Origin: CAIKBL01 sp964555355
GTDB lineage: Bacteria; Pseudomonadota; Gammaproteobacteria; Ga0077536
DNA length: 64,000 bases
Direction of reading: 5' to 3'
Assembly (NCBI GenBank): GCA_964555355.1
Contig: CAZKRY010000010.1
Coordinates: 62,001-126,000, forward strand
The notes under the pieces are model-generated. The model saw nothing but the letters and a program-made list of their open reading frames with translations, did not search any database and was not told the DNA's origin. The position numbers and the translations under genes were made by a program. How positions within the stretch are numbered: position 1 is the first letter of the stretch; each line of letters opens with the position of its first letter. Positions 1-8,655 of the stretch are shown here, one piece after another.

Positions 1-676
1 CGGTGGCTGCGGGAGTTGAGAAGCTAGCGTCGGCAAACACTTGGAGACCTAGAAAAAGGGTGACAATTTCGCCGACGTGCAGATCAAAATGGTAGATGGG
101 GCTTAGCGATAACCCGAGGAGGTTGTTGTTGAGGTTACTACCGATGAGTAGTGCCGAACTAAGAATCCCCGCACCGCGGCTGGCGGTGCCATCGATGCCC
201 CACGTTGCAGTGGCGTGGACCACGGTACCCGCCGCTAACCCAACGGCCGTGATCGGGCCAGTGTCAGTAAACGTGGTCGTGACTCTCGTCGAAATAAACC
301 CGTTCCTATCCGCATTCGAGTAAAGCGACACCGCTGTAGCTCTTAGCAGTCCAACCTGCGCACTGGCTGTTCCGATGCCGCTCACCATTGGCGCGAGCCC
401 GATACTGACAGCAGTACCCCCGGCGGGGCCTTTCACAAAATTTTGACCACCCGGACTTGGCAACCCCACGAAGCTTTCGAACTCAACGGTTCCAAAAGTA
501 AATACCTCGCCGCAGGTCGCCGACGCAGCACCAACTGTGGTGTTCATGGCGCATAACGCCGCATAAACCGGGAAAGGCCCTAACAGGAGCGTAATGATTA
601 AGGTTGGTGCTAAAACACTTCCGGTGAATTTTTTGAGAATAGCTACGGCGACCAACCGGGTCGGGATAAAGGACAT
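1..676 (-). CDS. Exported protein, 3' end cut by window edge (possible PEP-CTERM type)
   Basis: The minus strand is open from an ATG at 676 to the window edge, giving at least 225 residues without a stop. A GGAG lies 8 bases before the ATG. Residues 1 to about 39 look like a Sec signal peptide: a basic start, a hydrophobic core around residues 22-34 and a cleavage-like PVYAA. The mature part is rich in Gly, Ala, Ser, Thr and Val, with predicted short beta strands and two early cysteines (around 41 and 53). This composition is common in secreted proteins anchored through a C-terminal PEP-CTERM motif, but the C-terminus is outside the window, so that is only a guess. No enzyme motif was seen. 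Confidence 0.6.
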   Translation of the reverse strand, partial: MSFIPTRLVAVAILKKFTGSVLAPTLIITLLLGPFPVYAALCAMNTTVGAASATCGEVFTFGTVEFESFVGLPSPGGQNFVKGPAGGTAVSIGLAPMVSGIGTASAQVGLLRATAVSLYSNADRNGFISTRVTTTFTDTGPITAVGLAAGTVVHATATWGIDGTASRGAGILSSALLIGSNLNNNLLGLSLSPIYHFDLHVGEIVTLFLGLQVFADASFSTPAAT

Positions 677-836
677 CGTGTCAACTCCGGTAGGTGGGCG
701 GTTGCCGCGATCATTAATAGATACGGCTTCGGGACAGCCGTCAATCGATATCGCTGTCGCGCTCAATGTAGTGCGTTGCAGTCGACGTATGGCGCCGATC
801 CGCGTACGCGCCGATTAAGAAGTGAAATTGAAGTCG

Positions 837-1874
837 CTAACTCGCGTTGTGAGAGATACGCCGCGCATTCATTCGCGCCATGACCTCAAGCGCTTCGCGT
901 ACGAGGCCAGGCACAAATTCCGCCACATGAATAAGTTCCGTTAAACCGCTCGCCACTTGGCCACACGGCAAGATACCGCCCACCATATCGCCATCGCGCT
1001 GACCGGCGATTAATCGTTCGTCTTTGAAGCGTGTTAGTTCTTCTTCGCTTAAACGGCCGGTAGCTTCGATCTCGGCAAGCTCACTGATGGCGCCGCTCCG
1101 CAATGCGCGCGACGGTCCGTACAACGCTTGAAAAACAATATCTTCACCTTCTTGCATCGCGAGCACACGCTGTGCGAACGCCGGATGCCAATCGGGATTG
1201 TCGTGGCTCGCGACAAAGCGTGTGCCGAGCGCGACCGCATCCGCGCCCATGGCCAGTGCCGCTGCGAGACCGCGACCGTCGCGGATCCCACCGGCCAAAA
1301 TAATCGGAATATCCACGGCATCAGCAACGTTAGGTCCCAAGACGAAGGTGTGCACCGGTCGTGCGTGCGTGTGCCCGCCTGCTTCATAGCCGGAAACGAT
1401 GATGAGATCGACGCCTTCCCGTGCCGCGCGAATCGCCTGGCGCGTGCTACCTATTTTGTGAATATGCAAAAGCCCGGAACCTTCTATCAAGCGACGCGCA
1501 GCGGACGGCGGGCCGGCCGAAGTCGTGATCGCGCGTAGGCGTTTGGCGATTTCGCGATCTTTAACCGCATCGACCACCGCACCCACATACGCCGCGCTAA
1601 ACGGCGGCACATTGCCGTGTTTGTCCGCACCGACCGGCACATTAACCGCGAAGGGTTTATCGGTGAGCGCGCAGGTGTCTTCGATATAGCCACGTAGCTT
1701 GGCCGCGCCAATCGCTGGTTCTTCGCTGATCCCTGGAATGCTGACCGTGCCGAGTCCGCCGGCATTCGATACCGCGGCGGCCAGATGCACGGTTTTGTAC
1801 GGACCCAATCCTTCTTGCATCACGGGATGCTGGATGCCGAAGAGTTGTGTGAAGCGGGTGTGGAGATTGTCCAT
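837..1874 (-). CDS. Nitronate monooxygenase family FMN protein
   Basis: A TIM-barrel FMN enzyme of the nitronate monooxygenase (2-nitropropane dioxygenase) family, 345 residues from the ATG at 1874; an in-frame start 15 bases upstream is less likely. It begins with the family pattern GIQHPVMQEGLG and carries the SGYEAGGH motif with the probable catalytic His168. The phosphate-binding stretch ILAGGIRDG and ALGTRF is near residues 200-230. Such enzymes oxidise alkyl nitronates, but many homologues in catabolic clusters have unknown substrates and some act as enoyl reductases. It is the last gene of a minus-strand run and is separated from the lactonase gene by about 150 bases of hairpin repeats. 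Confidence 0.85.
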   Translation of the reverse strand: MDNLHTRFTQLFGIQHPVMQEGLGPYKTVHLAAAVSNAGGLGTVSIPGISEEPAIGAAKLRGYIEDTCALTDKPFAVNVPVGADKHGNVPPFSAAYVGAVVDAVKDREIAKRLRAITTSAGPPSAARRLIEGSGLLHIHKIGSTRQAIRAAREGVDLIIVSGYEAGGHTHARPVHTFVLGPNVADAVDIPIILAGGIRDGRGLAAALAMGADAVALGTRFVASHDNPDWHPAFAQRVLAMQEGEDIVFQALYGPSRALRSGAISELAEIEATGRLSEEELTRFKDERLIAGQRDGDMVGGILPCGQVASGLTELIHVAEFVPGLVREALEVMARMNARRISHNAS

Positions 1875-1880
1875 GTTGTT

Positions 1881-2000
1881 CACCCTCACCCCTGCCCTCT
1901 CCCGCGAGCGGGAGAGGGGGAAAGATTAAGGGCTCTCTCGCACGCGGGAGAGGGGGAAAGCTTACGGGCGCTTCTGCGAGCGGGTGACGGGAAAGGCTTC
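1881..2000. repeat. Intergenic hairpin repeat, copy A
   Basis: CCCTCTCCCGC (1895-1905) and its exact reverse complement (1908-1918) form an 11-bp stem with a two-base loop, preceded by CCCTCACCCCTG. A second, degenerate arm with GCGGGAGAGGG ends near 1955, and a decayed third piece follows. The same 11-bp stem recurs near 8544, 57535 and 59175, so this is a dispersed intergenic repeat family. It lies between two genes on the same strand. Confidence 0.85.
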
Positions 2001-2028
2001 AATGCGCTGTCTCGCGCGGATACCACTG

Positions 2029-2916
2029 TCACGGCAATCCGTTCCCACGCGGCACGGCAACCTTTGTGGTGTACAGCACGGCTTCGGGTTTGGCTTTACG
2101 ATTCACATCCGAGAAGTCCGGCGCCGAACACAACAGTAACGTGTGATTATCGACCCCGCCGAGCGCGCAGGCGTAAACACCCATGTCGTTCGGCGGTCGC
2201 AAGGTTTCGACTATCTGGCCGTTCGGTGCAACGCGGCACACACGTTTGCCAAGTGCATCCGCCACCCACACATGATCCTCGGCGTCAATCGCACAGCCAT
2301 CCGGGATGTAGTCGGTTTCGAGTAAATGCTCGGCGGTGGTCAGCGGCGGCGCTTTGCCAAGACTTGCGAACGGTCGGCGCGCGGTGAGCGAGCCATCGTT
2401 TTGAATCGTGAAGGCCGTCAGCGCGGCACCAAAACTTTCGGCAACGATCATCGTTTTGCCGTCCGCTGTAATGGTCATACCGTTCGGACAAATAAGATCG
2501 TTGGCGGTCACCGTGATTCGGCCGTTGGTGTCGATCAGCGCGATACTCGTTTTAGCGGGTGCCGCGCCACCAAAAATATCAAAGCCAATATTGCCGACAT
2601 ATGCACGCCCTTGGCGGTCGACCAACATGTCATTGGCATACCCGCCACACACACTCGATAGATCGGCGTAAGTCACCAATTGACCTCGCGCATCCCGGCG
2701 CAGCACGCGGTGATCTTTCATGGAGACCACCAGCAGCGAGCCATCCGGCAAAAAGCCAATGCCTGACGGTTGATTCGGCACTTCGGCTTGGGTTTCGGCC
2801 GCCCCACTCGGGGTCACGCGCAGCACTCGATGCGAGTAGAAATCGGACACCCACCATGCACCGGCGTGCCAACGCGGTCCTTCGAAAAACGTGCCTCCTT
2901 CGAATAAAACTTGCAT
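2029..2916 (-). CDS. SMP-30/gluconolactonase family lactone hydrolase
   Basis: A cytoplasmic six-bladed beta-propeller of 295 residues with no signal peptide. SMP-30/regucalcin enzymes hydrolyse sugar and other lactones with one divalent metal held by Glu, Asn and Asp. All three contexts are visible: EGPRWH with Glu12, the PNGMTI turn, and YIPDGCAID. GGGAG before the ATG supports the start. Close to nitronate monooxygenase, Old Yellow Enzyme and, further along, Baeyer-Villiger enzymes, it could open lactones made by ring expansion; this role is inferred from context only. Confidence 0.85.
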   Translation of the reverse strand: MQVLFEGGTFFEGPRWHAGAWWVSDFYSHRVLRVTPSGAAETQAEVPNQPSGIGFLPDGSLLVVSMKDHRVLRRDARGQLVTYADLSSVCGGYANDMLVDRQGRAYVGNIGFDIFGGAAPAKTSIALIDTNGRITVTANDLICPNGMTITADGKTMIVAESFGAALTAFTIQNDGSLTARRPFASLGKAPPLTTAEHLLETDYIPDGCAIDAEDHVWVADALGKRVCRVAPNGQIVETLRPPNDMGVYACALGGVDNHTLLLCSAPDFSDVNRKAKPEAVLYTTKVAVPRGNGLP

Positions 2917-2950
2917 AACGCTCCCTTTCTAGACGATGAGATTGTTGGTC

Positions 2951-3415
2951 TTAAGCGTTGGCGGCGAATACAGACTGCCAGCCCAGCCTCGCCGCGGCTT
3001 GTCGTTCAAACTGCGCATAAAAGCGCGCAAGGATGTCCTTTGATTGTGCACCGGCACCGCTTTGCAACGCCATCATGATTTCACCCGCGAGCGCCACCAG
3101 TCGAGCATGATGAGTCGCTAACGCGCGTAACGAATCAAAGTTGTTTACAGATACTTTGGCTTCCGCAAGCCGCGCGGCAAACTCACTAACTTCCGGCACG
3201 CACGCACTCGTCATCGCTTCTTCGCATAGTAAGAGCAGTGCCGTGCATTCGTGCATCAACAGTGGATAGAGCACATCGAATTCGAGTATCACGTTATCGA
3301 GCAGCTTGCTTGCCGCACGCACATCGCTTACGAGTTCCGGTGGGAGCGCGGGCAACACGCGCTTGGTTAAAAACGCGCGCAGCATATCGAGGGTCTCAAA
3401 GCCGTCGGGATTCAT
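2951..3415 (-). CDS. DUF6285 domain protein
   Basis: A small, mostly helical, probably soluble protein of 154 residues. The pattern near the start (LDMLRAFLTKRVLPALPP) and the leucine-rich helices match my memory of the DUF6285 family, which is often encoded beside APH-fold phosphotransferases in bacteria that degrade lipids or steroids. Two ATG codons are possible, 3421 and 3415; I prefer 3415 because it forms an ATGA overlap with the stop of the preceding phosphotransferase gene, as expected for translational coupling. The biochemical function is unknown. The strict coupling suggests it works with, or regulates, that kinase-like protein. Confidence 0.7.
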   Translation of the reverse strand: MNPDGFETLDMLRAFLTKRVLPALPPELVSDVRAASKLLDNVILEFDVLYPLLMHECTALLLLCEEAMTSACVPEVSEFAARLAEAKVSVNNFDSLRALATHHARLVALAGEIMMALQSGAGAQSKDILARFYAQFERQAAARLGWQSVFAANA

Positions 3416-4419
3416 CGGCATGCCGCGAGACGCTGCGCGATTCTGTACTCAAGCCAGGGGATGCCACGACCGAGCATCGCAAGTACCGGGCGAGGGTTAC
3501 TCACGATCGCGCCCTGTCGTGCGCTCGTCACGAAAATCGCGGCGAGCTTGACCAGCGAGAACATCTTCCAAAACATTAGGCTCTCCGCCGTAATCTCCGT
3601 GTTGGTTACCGCCGCATACATCTGCAAATACTCGGCCTCACTCAACAGTCCGCCTACCAAATCAAATTCGGTCGCCCATAACAGGGTCCAAGCAAGATCC
3701 TCCATGCGATCGCCGATATGGGCCATTTCCCAATCGATCACCACCGCGGTGCCATCGGCACGAAACAATAAGTTGTTCGTCTTAAAGTCGCCGTGTACCA
3801 GCACCGGGTCGCGACATTCCGGCGGATGGGTACGCAGCCATTGCAGTGCCGCGCGCAAGATCGGCTGTGGCCCCTGATTATCGCGCTCGATCACATCCGC
3901 CCACTGCGCGACTTCCGCCGCGGCGCCCCAAGTGAGCGCCGGAAAGATCCCTTTGAGTGTTTGATCGAGAGGCGTGCGATGAAGCTCGGCTTGCACATAC
4001 ACCAAAGCTTGCCCGAGTGCGAGGCGATCAGCGATTGAAGTTGTTGCCAACACTTTGCGGATATCCAAACCTTCGATACGCTCAGCAATCAAGAACGGCG
4101 CATCGAGCGGATTGGGCGGTAGCGCACAGCATTGCGGCGCCGGCACCGGCGCGCCTTGCGCGTGTAGAAGTTTGAGCAATGCGAATTCGCGTGCCAAATC
4201 GGTATCGAGTATTCCTTGCGCGCACGCGCGTCGAAGCACGTAACGGTGCGTGGCCTCTTCTCGACGCGCCACATCAAACGCCCAGGTCTCGTGTGACGCG
4301 CCGCCCGTGAGGCGCCTCATCGCCGAGATGATGACGGGTTCGCCCCACGAAGCCGTGAGATAACGCGCCAGCGCGTGCGTGATTTGCGCCGCATCGCCGG
4401 TAAGCGCGGCCATGCTCAC
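3412..4419 (-). CDS. APH-fold phosphotransferase family protein
   Basis: A protein of 335 residues with the aminoglycoside phosphotransferase/choline kinase fold. The catalytic loop reads VLVHGDFKTNNLLF (HGDxxxxN), and the metal-binding motif is VVIDWEMA. The N-terminal lobe holds LTGGASHETWAFDV, an ATP-binding type loop. Members linked to acyl-CoA metabolism (for example the ACAD10/11 kinase domain) phosphorylate 4-hydroxyacyl-CoAs, whereas others act on antibiotics or sugars. Its ATG overlaps the stop of the preceding AttH-like gene, and its own stop overlaps the DUF6285 start, so the three are coupled. In this catabolic setting a role in hydroxyacid or alcohol phosphorylation is more likely than drug resistance. 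Confidence 0.85.
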   Translation of the reverse strand: MSMAALTGDAAQITHALARYLTASWGEPVIISAMRRLTGGASHETWAFDVARREEATHRYVLRRACAQGILDTDLAREFALLKLLHAQGAPVPAPQCCALPPNPLDAPFLIAERIEGLDIRKVLATTSIADRLALGQALVYVQAELHRTPLDQTLKGIFPALTWGAAAEVAQWADVIERDNQGPQPILRAALQWLRTHPPECRDPVLVHGDFKTNNLLFRADGTAVVIDWEMAHIGDRMEDLAWTLLWATEFDLVGGLLSEAEYLQMYAAVTNTEITAESLMFWKMFSLVKLAAIFVTSARQGAIVSNPRPVLAMLGRGIPWLEYRIAQRLAACR

Positions 4420-5525
4420 ACATTAAACCCGTAGCGCGGGTAGGCACCATAAACCTGCGTTTCAAACGTGCCGTAGCCCACGTCACCCGTATCCATCGTC
4501 ATGCGGCACAAGACATGCGTGGGCCCAATCTTCGCCGTGATATCGGCGCGCGTCAGATCGTAGCTGACGCTATCGACCCACTGCGCGCCCATATACATGC
4601 CATGACGCCACGCATCCGGTCCACCATAGCCGGTGCCGGCCCGAAGGTACGCGCGACACAATGGCTCGAGGGTCACCGTGCGGCGCTCACCGTTGGTATC
4701 GACAAAGCTCACGCGCGAGCCGGCTTGCAGTTCACGCGTGGCGTGATCGAACTTCAACTCGTGTTCCGCACCGGTTAATTCTTCAACTTCGCCCCCGCGC
4801 GCAAACGAGCTCACCCGCCGCACGGTTTCGATCGCGCGGGCGCCCGTTGCATATTCACCAACACTGAAATGAATGCTGTAGTCGGCAAACTGCATCGGCG
4901 ACCAAATCCACAGGCTAGTGCGTTGTTCATTTAATGCGTGAGCTTGTTGTATGCCGCGCGGCTCGCGCTCCATGCCGATCGAACGCACGCCCCAGGAGCG
5001 ATCGCGCCCGCCCCATGCGGTATCCGGCGTTAATTCAAAACGCCGATCGCCAACCCGCAGAAATCCCGACCAACAGCCGGTTTGGATAAGCCGCGTGCCC
5101 TGCTCCATGACGCGCCCCATGACGCGCGTGAATAGCGGCGGCTCCTCGAATGCCGGCACCGCGCCGTTCCATTCCAGATCGCATTGCACGGCATGCGGGC
5201 CTGGCTTGGACCAAACGCGCAAACGACGCAATCCGCTTAAAACTTCTACACCAAACGGACCAACATCGGTGGTGTGCAGTCGATCTTCGCCCAATTCACG
5301 AGACGCGCGAGTGGTGGTTTGCGTGCCGCCGGTGGCGACTGATGCAAAAGCGTCGATGACACCGAGGTTGGGATAGCAGCCCATGCCTATCATGAAAAAA
5401 AGATCGGCGCTGCACGCATGTCCGGTGAAGAAGTAACGATCGTAGAAGCGCCGATCGCTGGTCGCGACATGCCGCACGGGCTCGTGCGTTTGATGAATCA
5501 GCAAATCATCGGCGGGACTAATCAT
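4416..5525 (-). CDS. AttH/CrtC-like two-domain lipocalin-fold protein, function unknown
   Basis: A soluble protein of 369 residues, rich in Trp, Tyr, Arg and Gly, with many predicted beta strands. The repeated shape (DVGPFGVEVLSGLRRLRVW, then WGGRDRSWGVRSIG) resembles the AttH/CrtC hydroxyneurosporene-synthase-like fold, in which the sequence GxRDRSWGxR is typical. These proteins bind or hydrate isoprenoid or other hydrophobic compounds. The stop overlaps the ATG of the phosphotransferase gene, suggesting a shared pathway. No signal peptide is seen. The fold call is moderate; the substrate is unknown. Confidence 0.6.
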   Translation of the reverse strand: MISPADDLLIHQTHEPVRHVATSDRRFYDRYFFTGHACSADLFFMIGMGCYPNLGVIDAFASVATGGTQTTTRASRELGEDRLHTTDVGPFGVEVLSGLRRLRVWSKPGPHAVQCDLEWNGAVPAFEEPPLFTRVMGRVMEQGTRLIQTGCWSGFLRVGDRRFELTPDTAWGGRDRSWGVRSIGMEREPRGIQQAHALNEQRTSLWIWSPMQFADYSIHFSVGEYATGARAIETVRRVSSFARGGEVEELTGAEHELKFDHATRELQAGSRVSFVDTNGERRTVTLEPLCRAYLRAGTGYGGPDAWRHGMYMGAQWVDSVSYDLTRADITAKIGPTHVLCRMTMDTGDVGYGTFETQVYGAYPRYGFNV

Positions 5526-5613
5526 GCGGTGCGCTCAGGGTTTGCGGAGACCGCAGCATACCCGCAGTCCCGCCGGCGTTGCCAATCGCGCCAGCCACGC
5601 GCTCAAATCAATT

Positions 5614-6777
5614 TTACGCGCGCCGTTGCGTTAAAACGGGCGCCGCAGCGTCCGCAGTCGGCCAGCCGATACAGTCCGGATGCGCCCTAAAATTGCGCAA
5701 CCACCATCCCCAGTCTTCCGGCACCAGTGTGAATGGGTCTGGGTGCGCAAGCTCGCGCGCCGCCCACACCGGCCAATGCGGATTGGAAAGCGCCGGACGG
5801 CCGAGCATGACCAGATCGATACTTTCCTCGCGGATCGCGCGATCGGCGACTTGCGGCAGGCCCAAATTCCAGCTGGTCGCTGTCGGAATGTTAATTTCGC
5901 GGCGCATGCGCCGCGCACGCTCCAGCATGAAGCTCATTTCCGCAAAGGGCTTTTCATGCATCTCATCGGTGTTGAAGCCCAAACTCAAGTCCGCCAAGTC
6001 GAGCCCATGCGCTTTCATTTGCCCCACCGCCCACACGGCATCCTCAAACTGCACGCCATGTTTGTTTAGATCATCGGAGCCGAGTCGCATGGTGAGTGGA
6101 TAGCGCTCCGGCCACACCGCGCGCACCGCGTCCAACGCTTCGAGGTGATAACGCAATCGATTCGATAGGCTTCCGCCATATTCATCGGTGCGTTGGTTCG
6201 CGATCGGCGAAAAAAAACTCGCACCGAGATAGCCGTGCGCAAAATGCATTTCCAGCCACTCGAAGCCGGCGTCCACCGCGCGTTGCGCGGCCTCCGCGTA
6301 CGCCCGGTGAATGGCCTTAATTTCTTCGTGCGTCAGCGCGTGCACGGGATAACGATACTTACCGCCATACGGAATGGCCGAAGGTCCGACCACTTGCCAA
6401 CCGTTGGGATCGTCCGGAGCAAGCTGCGCACCGCCTTGCCAGGGTTTGACTTCGCTGCCTTTGCGCCCGGTGTGGCCAAGCTGCACGGCCGGCACCGCCC
6501 CCATGTCTTTGACAATCGCCGTCACGCGTTGCAATCCTTCGATTTGCGCATCGTCATAGATCCCGCCGCAGCTCACGCTGGTGCGGCCGGTCGCAAGGAT
6601 GGCGAGTTGTTCCGCGAACACGAGGCCGAAACCGCCTGCTGCGCGCGAACCGAGTAACATCACGTGGAAATCGTTCATCAAACCGTCCACCGAACGGTAC
6701 ATCGTCATCGGCGACATTGCGATTCGATTGCGTAGCGTCACACCTTTAAGCGTGAAGGGGCTGAACAAATCCGACAT
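5614..6777 (-). CDS. Old Yellow Enzyme family NADH:flavin oxidoreductase
   Basis: An FMN TIM barrel of 387 residues. OYE enzymes use NAD(P)H to reduce activated C=C bonds such as those of cyclic enones. The substrate-anchoring His178 and His181 lie in MHFAHGYL, followed by the family sequence RTDEYGGS; Tyr183 is in the same loop. The flavin-tuning position has Thr25 (MSPMTMY), as in classical OYEs, not the Cys of YqjM-type enzymes. GGAGA precedes the ATG. It heads the minus-strand run and is divergent from the GST gene, with about 100 bases between them that should hold both promoters. A role in reducing unsaturated terpenoid-like ketones is plausible. Confidence 0.88.
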   Translation of the reverse strand: MSDLFSPFTLKGVTLRNRIAMSPMTMYRSVDGLMNDFHVMLLGSRAAGGFGLVFAEQLAILATGRTSVSCGGIYDDAQIEGLQRVTAIVKDMGAVPAVQLGHTGRKGSEVKPWQGGAQLAPDDPNGWQVVGPSAIPYGGKYRYPVHALTHEEIKAIHRAYAEAAQRAVDAGFEWLEMHFAHGYLGASFFSPIANQRTDEYGGSLSNRLRYHLEALDAVRAVWPERYPLTMRLGSDDLNKHGVQFEDAVWAVGQMKAHGLDLADLSLGFNTDEMHEKPFAEMSFMLERARRMRREINIPTATSWNLGLPQVADRAIREESIDLVMLGRPALSNPHWPVWAARELAHPDPFTLVPEDWGWWLRNFRAHPDCIGWPTADAAAPVLTQRRA

Positions 6778-6876
6778 TTAAAATCTCCGAAAATCACGCC
6801 AGCATAAAAGCCTAAATTGCGCGGAAGCAAGCGTTCCCGGGCATACTTCGGGTCAACACGGATAGCGAGTGCAACT

Positions 6877-7662
6877 ATGATTCTGTTCGAACACCCTCTC
6901 TCTCCCTACGCGCAGAAGTGCAAAATCGCGCTGCGTGAAAAGTGGCTGCCGTTTGAACTCCGATTGCCGGATGGTTTGGGTAGCGGCAGCGGACTGACCG
7001 CGGAGTTCACCGGCGCCTCGCCGCGCGGTGAGGTACCCGCGTTGACCGATGGCGACGTGCGCATCTTCGATTCCACGGTGATTCTCGAATATCTCGAAGA
7101 AAAATGGCCACAACCAAATTTACTGGCGCGCGATCCGGCCCATCGCGCACGCGAACGCATGATCGAAGATGTCATGGACACGCATTACGAAGCGATCAAC
7201 TGGGGGTTGATCGAACTGCGTTACATGGGACGCGCCCCCGGCGAACTTGGCGCGAGATTGAAAGCCAAGGCGGCGACGCAAATCGCCGGCTGGCAGCGCT
7301 GGCTCGAAAGCGAACTCGGCCAAGCCGAGTGGTTTGGCGGCGAGCGGTTCGGGCGCGCGGATTTGTCGGTCATTCCTTATCTCAACTGCTCGGCCGCGTT
7401 TGGCTTTGCGCCCGCGGCAAACTCACCGCTCGAGGCGTGGATGGCGCGCGTTAATGCGCGACCGTCAGTCGCTCAGACGGCAGCGGAAGCAACGGCGTCG
7501 ATGGCCTCGCTCGAAGGACTCGATCAGTTGATCAATCAAGGTTTGTTTGTGCGCGAGTACCGCGATCATCGTTTGGAATGGATGATCAAATCCGGTGGCA
7601 TGGAAGTGGTGCTTGATGGGCTCGCGCGCGGCAATATTCGCTTCTCCGCCGATTTCTCTTAA
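6877..7662 (+). CDS. Glutathione S-transferase family protein
   Basis: A cytosolic GST of 261 residues. The N-terminal thioredoxin fold includes MILFEHPLSPYAQKCKIAL, the cis-proline stretch GEVPALTDGD and the glutathione-binding DSTVILEYLEE; the all-helical C-terminal domain carries FGRADLSVIPYL. The ATG at 6877 is chosen because it puts the first beta strand at the N-terminus; an in-frame codon at 6817 would add 20 unrelated residues. It is followed 23 bases later by an enoyl-CoA hydratase gene and probably shares its transcript. It may remove electrophilic intermediates or perform a lyase or isomerase step. Confidence 0.85.
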   Translation: MILFEHPLSPYAQKCKIALREKWLPFELRLPDGLGSGSGLTAEFTGASPRGEVPALTDGDVRIFDSTVILEYLEEKWPQPNLLARDPAHRARERMIEDVMDTHYEAINWGLIELRYMGRAPGELGARLKAKAATQIAGWQRWLESELGQAEWFGGERFGRADLSVIPYLNCSAAFGFAPAANSPLEAWMARVNARPSVAQTAAEATASMASLEGLDQLINQGLFVREYRDHRLEWMIKSGGMEVVLDGLARGNIRFSADFS

Positions 7663-7685
7663 TCCCAGATCACGAGTTTTCTTCC

Positions 7686-8465
7686 ATGCCGCTCAATCAG
7701 CCAATCGATTATTCCGTCTCCGATCACATTGCGACGGTGCAAATGAATCTTGCACCGGTCAACGCACTCGACCACACGATGATGGACGCCATTCATGCCG
7801 CCTATCGCCAAGCCGACCAAGACCCCAGCGTGCGCGCGATTCTGCTGTGTAGTGCATTACCCAAGCTTTTTTGCGGGGGCATGGATTTAAAGATGGTGGC
7901 GCGCGGTGACGGCATGGACCTGCGGCGCTTTGTATATAAACTTTATATGGAGACGATGGATATCCAATATCGCCTGACCAAACCGACGATCGCCGTCATC
8001 AACGGCCCGGCGCGCGGTGCCGGTATGACGCTCTCCATCAACTGCGACATGATCATCGCTGCCGATGATATTGATCTCGGCTACCCCGAAATCGACGTTG
8101 GCGTTATTCCGGCAATCCATTACGCGCATCTCCCGCGGCAGATAAGCCGGCATAAAGCATTTGAATTGTTGTTTTTGGGTCTACCGATCCCGGCCTTGGA
8201 AGCCGAGCGCATCGGGCTTATCAATTACGCGGTACCACGCGAGCAGTTGATGGACAAGGCGCGCGCGTTGGCGGGTGTACTTGCTAAAAAATCTCCCACC
8301 ATCATGGCACTTGGTCGCGCTTCGTTCATGCGTGCTAACGATTTGGATTATCGACGCAATGTCGAGAATCAAATTGAGACCTTGTGCAATGTGTTCGAAA
8401 CGGCCGACGGTAAAGAAGGTTTACGCGCGTTCGCGGAGAAGCGGGCGCCGGTGTGGAAGGGGTAA
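7686..8465 (+). CDS. Enoyl-CoA hydratase/isomerase (crotonase) family
   Basis: A 259-residue crotonase-fold protein. The two oxyanion-hole segments are visible as KLFCGGMDLKM (about residues 59-69) and GPARGAGMTLSINCD (about 103-117). The segment GYPEIDVGVIPAI keeps the first acidic position, but the second catalytic loop (normally PGAGGTQRL) is changed to PAIHYAHLPRQ, so simple hydratase activity is uncertain. Crotonases catalyse hydration, isomerisation, hydrolysis or retro-Claisen cleavage of CoA thioesters. The gene follows the GST closely. Its start lacks a strong ribosome binding site. Confidence 0.85.
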   Translation: MPLNQPIDYSVSDHIATVQMNLAPVNALDHTMMDAIHAAYRQADQDPSVRAILLCSALPKLFCGGMDLKMVARGDGMDLRRFVYKLYMETMDIQYRLTKPTIAVINGPARGAGMTLSINCDMIIAADDIDLGYPEIDVGVIPAIHYAHLPRQISRHKAFELLFLGLPIPALEAERIGLINYAVPREQLMDKARALAGVLAKKSPTIMALGRASFMRANDLDYRRNVENQIETLCNVFETADGKEGLRAFAEKRAPVWKG

Positions 8466-8477
8466 CGCAAATTACGT

Positions 8478-8655
8478 CGAGCTCCCCCCACCCGGCAGAG
8501 GTTTCCTTCACCCTCCCCCCGCGCCCGGTAGAGGTTTCTTTCACCCTCTCCCGCGCGCGGGAGAGGGTAGGGTGAGGGTCTTCATAAGCAACGCCGGCAC
8601 GCTGCCCCTCACCCGGCGCTGCGCGCCGACCTCTCCCGGTGGGAGAGGTTTCTTA
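8478..8655. repeat. Intergenic composite hairpin repeat, copy B
   Basis: The core at 8544-8649 has two hairpins: CCCTCTCCCGC/GCGGGAGAGGG (8544-8567, two-base loop) and ACCTCTCCC/GGGAGAGGT (8629-8649, three-base loop). They are joined by GAGGGTCTTCA, CTGCCCCTCACCCGG and a GGCGC/GCGCC mini-stem. The same composite occurs in opposite orientation at 57456-57559. Upstream (8484-8540) are two decayed pieces of the same type. It sits between two convergent genes and may also terminate transcription. Confidence 0.9.

Noticed and set aside
594..818. 74-codon plus-strand frame
   Set aside because: Overlaps the start of the exported protein on the minus strand and shows no motif.
3412..4419. Aminoglycoside resistance gene
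   Set aside because: The APH fold is present, but the coupled DUF6285 and AttH-like genes point to metabolism.
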